Source of the DNA: Acrocarpospora pleiomorpha
GTDB lineage: Bacteria > Actinomycetota > Actinomycetes > Streptosporangiales > Streptosporangiaceae
Assembly (NCBI RefSeq): GCF_009687885.1
Contig: NZ_BLAF01000056.1
Coordinates: 1-64,000, forward strand
Direction of reading: 5' to 3'
DNA length: 64,000 bases
Shown here: positions 62,550 to 64,000 of the stretch, one piece after another
How positions within the stretch are numbered: the first letter of the stretch is position 1
Layout of the letters: each line of letters opens with the position of its first letter
Position numbers and translations under genes: made by a program
Notes under the pieces: model-generated
What the model was told of the DNA's origin: nothing
Databases searched by the model: none
What the model saw: only the letters and a program-made list of their open reading frames with translations

Positions 62550-64000
62550 CTACCAGGGGAATGCGAACAGACCGTAGTAAGCGGCCGTAACCAGCAGCAG
62601 CCCCGTGCCGCCCAGCACGCCGATCAGCGTGGCCTTCTGCCACCGGGACGGCTGCCAGCCGTCCCGCAGCCCGACGATCAGCGCCCCGACCGCGCCCGCT
62701 TCCTGCGCCAGGATCACCACCGCCAGCACCCGCACCACCAGCCACCCGGCCTGTACGGCAGGCCAGGCCCCGGCCTGGTTCACCGAGAACAGCACGATCA
62801 GCATGATGAACGCCAGCACGGCGGCCAGTAGCCCGAGCCCCGTCCAGGCCATCCGCCTGAGCCTGCGCCTGAGCGCCGGCCACAGCTGCATGTTGGTCTG
62901 GTGCCGCAGGTCACGACCGCGCAGCCGGACCATCATCTCGGTCACCGGGGCGGTCACGTAGCCGACCGCGGCCAGCATGAGGGTGAGGCCGAGGAAGGTG
63001 CTCCCGCCATACCAGGGCGCGGCCGGGACGTCGCTGGCCTGGAAGCGCTGGATCGGCGTGGCCCCGGCCATCTTCAGCTGCGGCAGCGTCGGCAGGCTCT
63101 GGATCCAGTTCGCCAGCGTGGGCAGGTAGTCGGGCACGAACCGGCCGCCGTTGATCCGCATGGCGTGATCGGCCCCCGCCAGGAAGCGGATCGTGTAGTT
63201 GCTGGTCGGGAGGGAGTTGATCAGCGTCTCGGTGCTCTGCACGAACGGGATGGAGGGGTCCATCGTGCCGTACAGCGCGAGGGTGGGCTGGGTGATGCGG
63301 CTGAGCGCGGGGACGCTGTCGTAGCGGAGGAAGTCGAAGCCGACGCCGCCCATCGCGCGGGTGAGCAGGTCGCGCACGCCGTTCGGCGCGTGCAGGCGCT
63401 CCAGCTGCTCGTTCAGCGCGAACGCGACCTGGCGCATCGGCGAGACGTTGGGCGAGGAGACGAGCACGGTATAGGCCACATCCTGGCTGCCGGCCGCGGC
63501 GATCGGCACCACCCAGCCGCCCTCGCTGACACCCCACAGGCCGGTCTTGGCCGGATTCACGTCGGGACGGGCGCGCAGCACGTCGATCATGTGCAGGGCG
63601 TCCTCGGCGAGGAGGGCGAAGTCCCGGCTCCGGAAGGAGTACCCGACCGTCCGTTTGTCATAAGAAAGTGTGACAATTCCGGATTTGGCCAGCCATTCGG
63701 CTTGGCTGGTGAACTCGTCGCCGGTGCCCGAGCCGGAGCCCTGCACGAAGACCATCGCCGGATGCCTGCCGGGCGTCGTGGGGACGCGGATGGTGGCCTT
63801 CAGCTCCTCGCCCCGCACCGGGACGGTGATCCGCTGAACCTGGATCGGCGTGCTGGTGCTCACCGGCCGACGTTCGGACGCGGGCTGCGCGGGCAGCTCC
63901 TCGAAGGCGGGCGGGTTCGCCAGCGGCGGCGGATCGAAGGCGGGCGGAGGCAGCAGGTAGCCCAAAATCGCGAGCGCGGCCACCAGCACGCCCGCCACGA
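62550..64000 (-). CDS. Alpha/beta hydrolase with C-terminal membrane segments (start may be outside window)
   Basis: At least 482 residues, open to the right edge; a GTG at 63998 is possible but the chain may be longer. One N-terminal hydrophobic segment and a Pro-rich stretch precede the hydrolase: MVFVQGSGSGTGDEF, GVSEGG with the nucleophile Ser, YGTMDPSIPF with the acid Asp and ADHAMR with the His. It is like extracellular serine hydrolases of the dienelactone type. About four transmembrane segments follow from ~345. Substrate unknown. Confidence 0.82.
   Translation of the reverse strand, partial: VAGVLVAALAILGYLLPPPAFDPPPLANPPAFEELPAQPASERRPVSTSTPIQVQRITVPVRGEELKATIRVPTTPGRHPAMVFVQGSGSGTGDEFTSQAEWLAKSGIVTLSYDKRTVGYSFRSRDFALLAEDALHMIDVLRARPDVNPAKTGLWGVSEGGWVVPIAAAGSQDVAYTVLVSSPNVSPMRQVAFALNEQLERLHAPNGVRDLLTRAMGGVGFDFLRYDSVPALSRITQPTLALYGTMDPSIPFVQSTETLINSLPTSNYTIRFLAGADHAMRINGGRFVPDYLPTLANWIQSLPTLPQLKMAGATPIQRFQASDVPAAPWYGGSTFLGLTLMLAAVGYVTAPVTEMMVRLRGRDLRHQTNMQLWPALRRRLRRMAWTGLGLLAAVLAFIMLIVLFSVNQAGAWPAVQAGWLVVRVLAVVILAQEAGAVGALIVGLRDGWQPSRWQKATLIGVLGGTGLLLVTAAYYGLFAFPW

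Overview
The window is high-GC DNA with the codon use, SD sites and leaderless -10 boxes of a filamentous actinomycete. The gene families (DUF202 pair, MsiK-type ABC ATPase, actinobacterial LCP protein, IS607-type TnpB without a zinc finger) fit the Streptosporangiales or a nearby order; that placement is inference. No rRNA, tRNA or CRISPR array was seen.

Layout. 1-5000: the tail of an HNH nuclease gene, a repeat-bearing gap, aroQ, an SGNH hydrolase, a frameshifted MOSC pseudogene and a DinG-type helicase. 5000-11000: a PC4-like Tyr/Gln-rich protein, a CPA1 Na+/H+ antiporter facing a small UBP zinc-finger gene, two paralogous lipoproteins flanking a DUF202 pair, a secreted transglycosylase with a long folded leader, and a glutathione peroxidase. 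11000-16400: an LPWTG surface protein with a DUF4012 protein, then a LacI regulator divergent from a MsiK-like ATPase with operators at both starts. 16400-31000: an exopolysaccharide locus (LMW phosphatase, BY-kinase/chain-length regulator, WecA-like priming transferase, two epimerases, flippase, AsnB-like amidotransferase, three GT4 glycosyltransferases, a probable polymerase and a UDP-sugar dehydrogenase). 31000-44300: a secreted lectin-like protein, SDR and CMD genes, a lipoprotein plus an unusual FtsH-like AAA protease, a secreted M14 carboxypeptidase, an XRE-type protein, an S8 protease with repeats in its 5' region, and an aldehyde dehydrogenase. 44300-48000: a duplicated epimerase fragment, 15-bp tandem repeats and a large AAA/LuxR regulator. 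48000-58260: a SWIM - DUF5691 - MoxR - DUF5682 - VWA cassette (the actinobacterial counterpart of E. coli yehLMPQ) split by an IS607-family element. 58300-64000: an MFS exporter, a MenC-like protein that has lost its catalytic residues, an LCP protein and a partial alpha/beta hydrolase.

How genes work together. The EPS locus can in principle supply lipid-linked initiation, UDP-sugar conversion, glycosyl transfer, amidation, flipping, polymerisation and tyrosine-phosphorylation control; the LCP protein near the right end could attach such polymers to the wall. The MoxR/VWA cassette looks like one translationally coupled operon (GTGA overlaps) whose last two genes are now separated from the first three by an antisense mobile element.

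The most notable things are: the interrupted MoxR-VWA cassette with its 54-bp junction repeats; the IS607 element with a zinc-finger-less TnpB; a dispersed ~70-bp repeat with a G-quadruplex motif found three times; an epimerase fragment bounded by 9-bp direct repeats; a hairpin that buries the SD of the M14 peptidase gene; the folded leader of the transglycosylase gene; and a MenC-like pseudoenzyme. Minisatellite-type repeats recur throughout the window.
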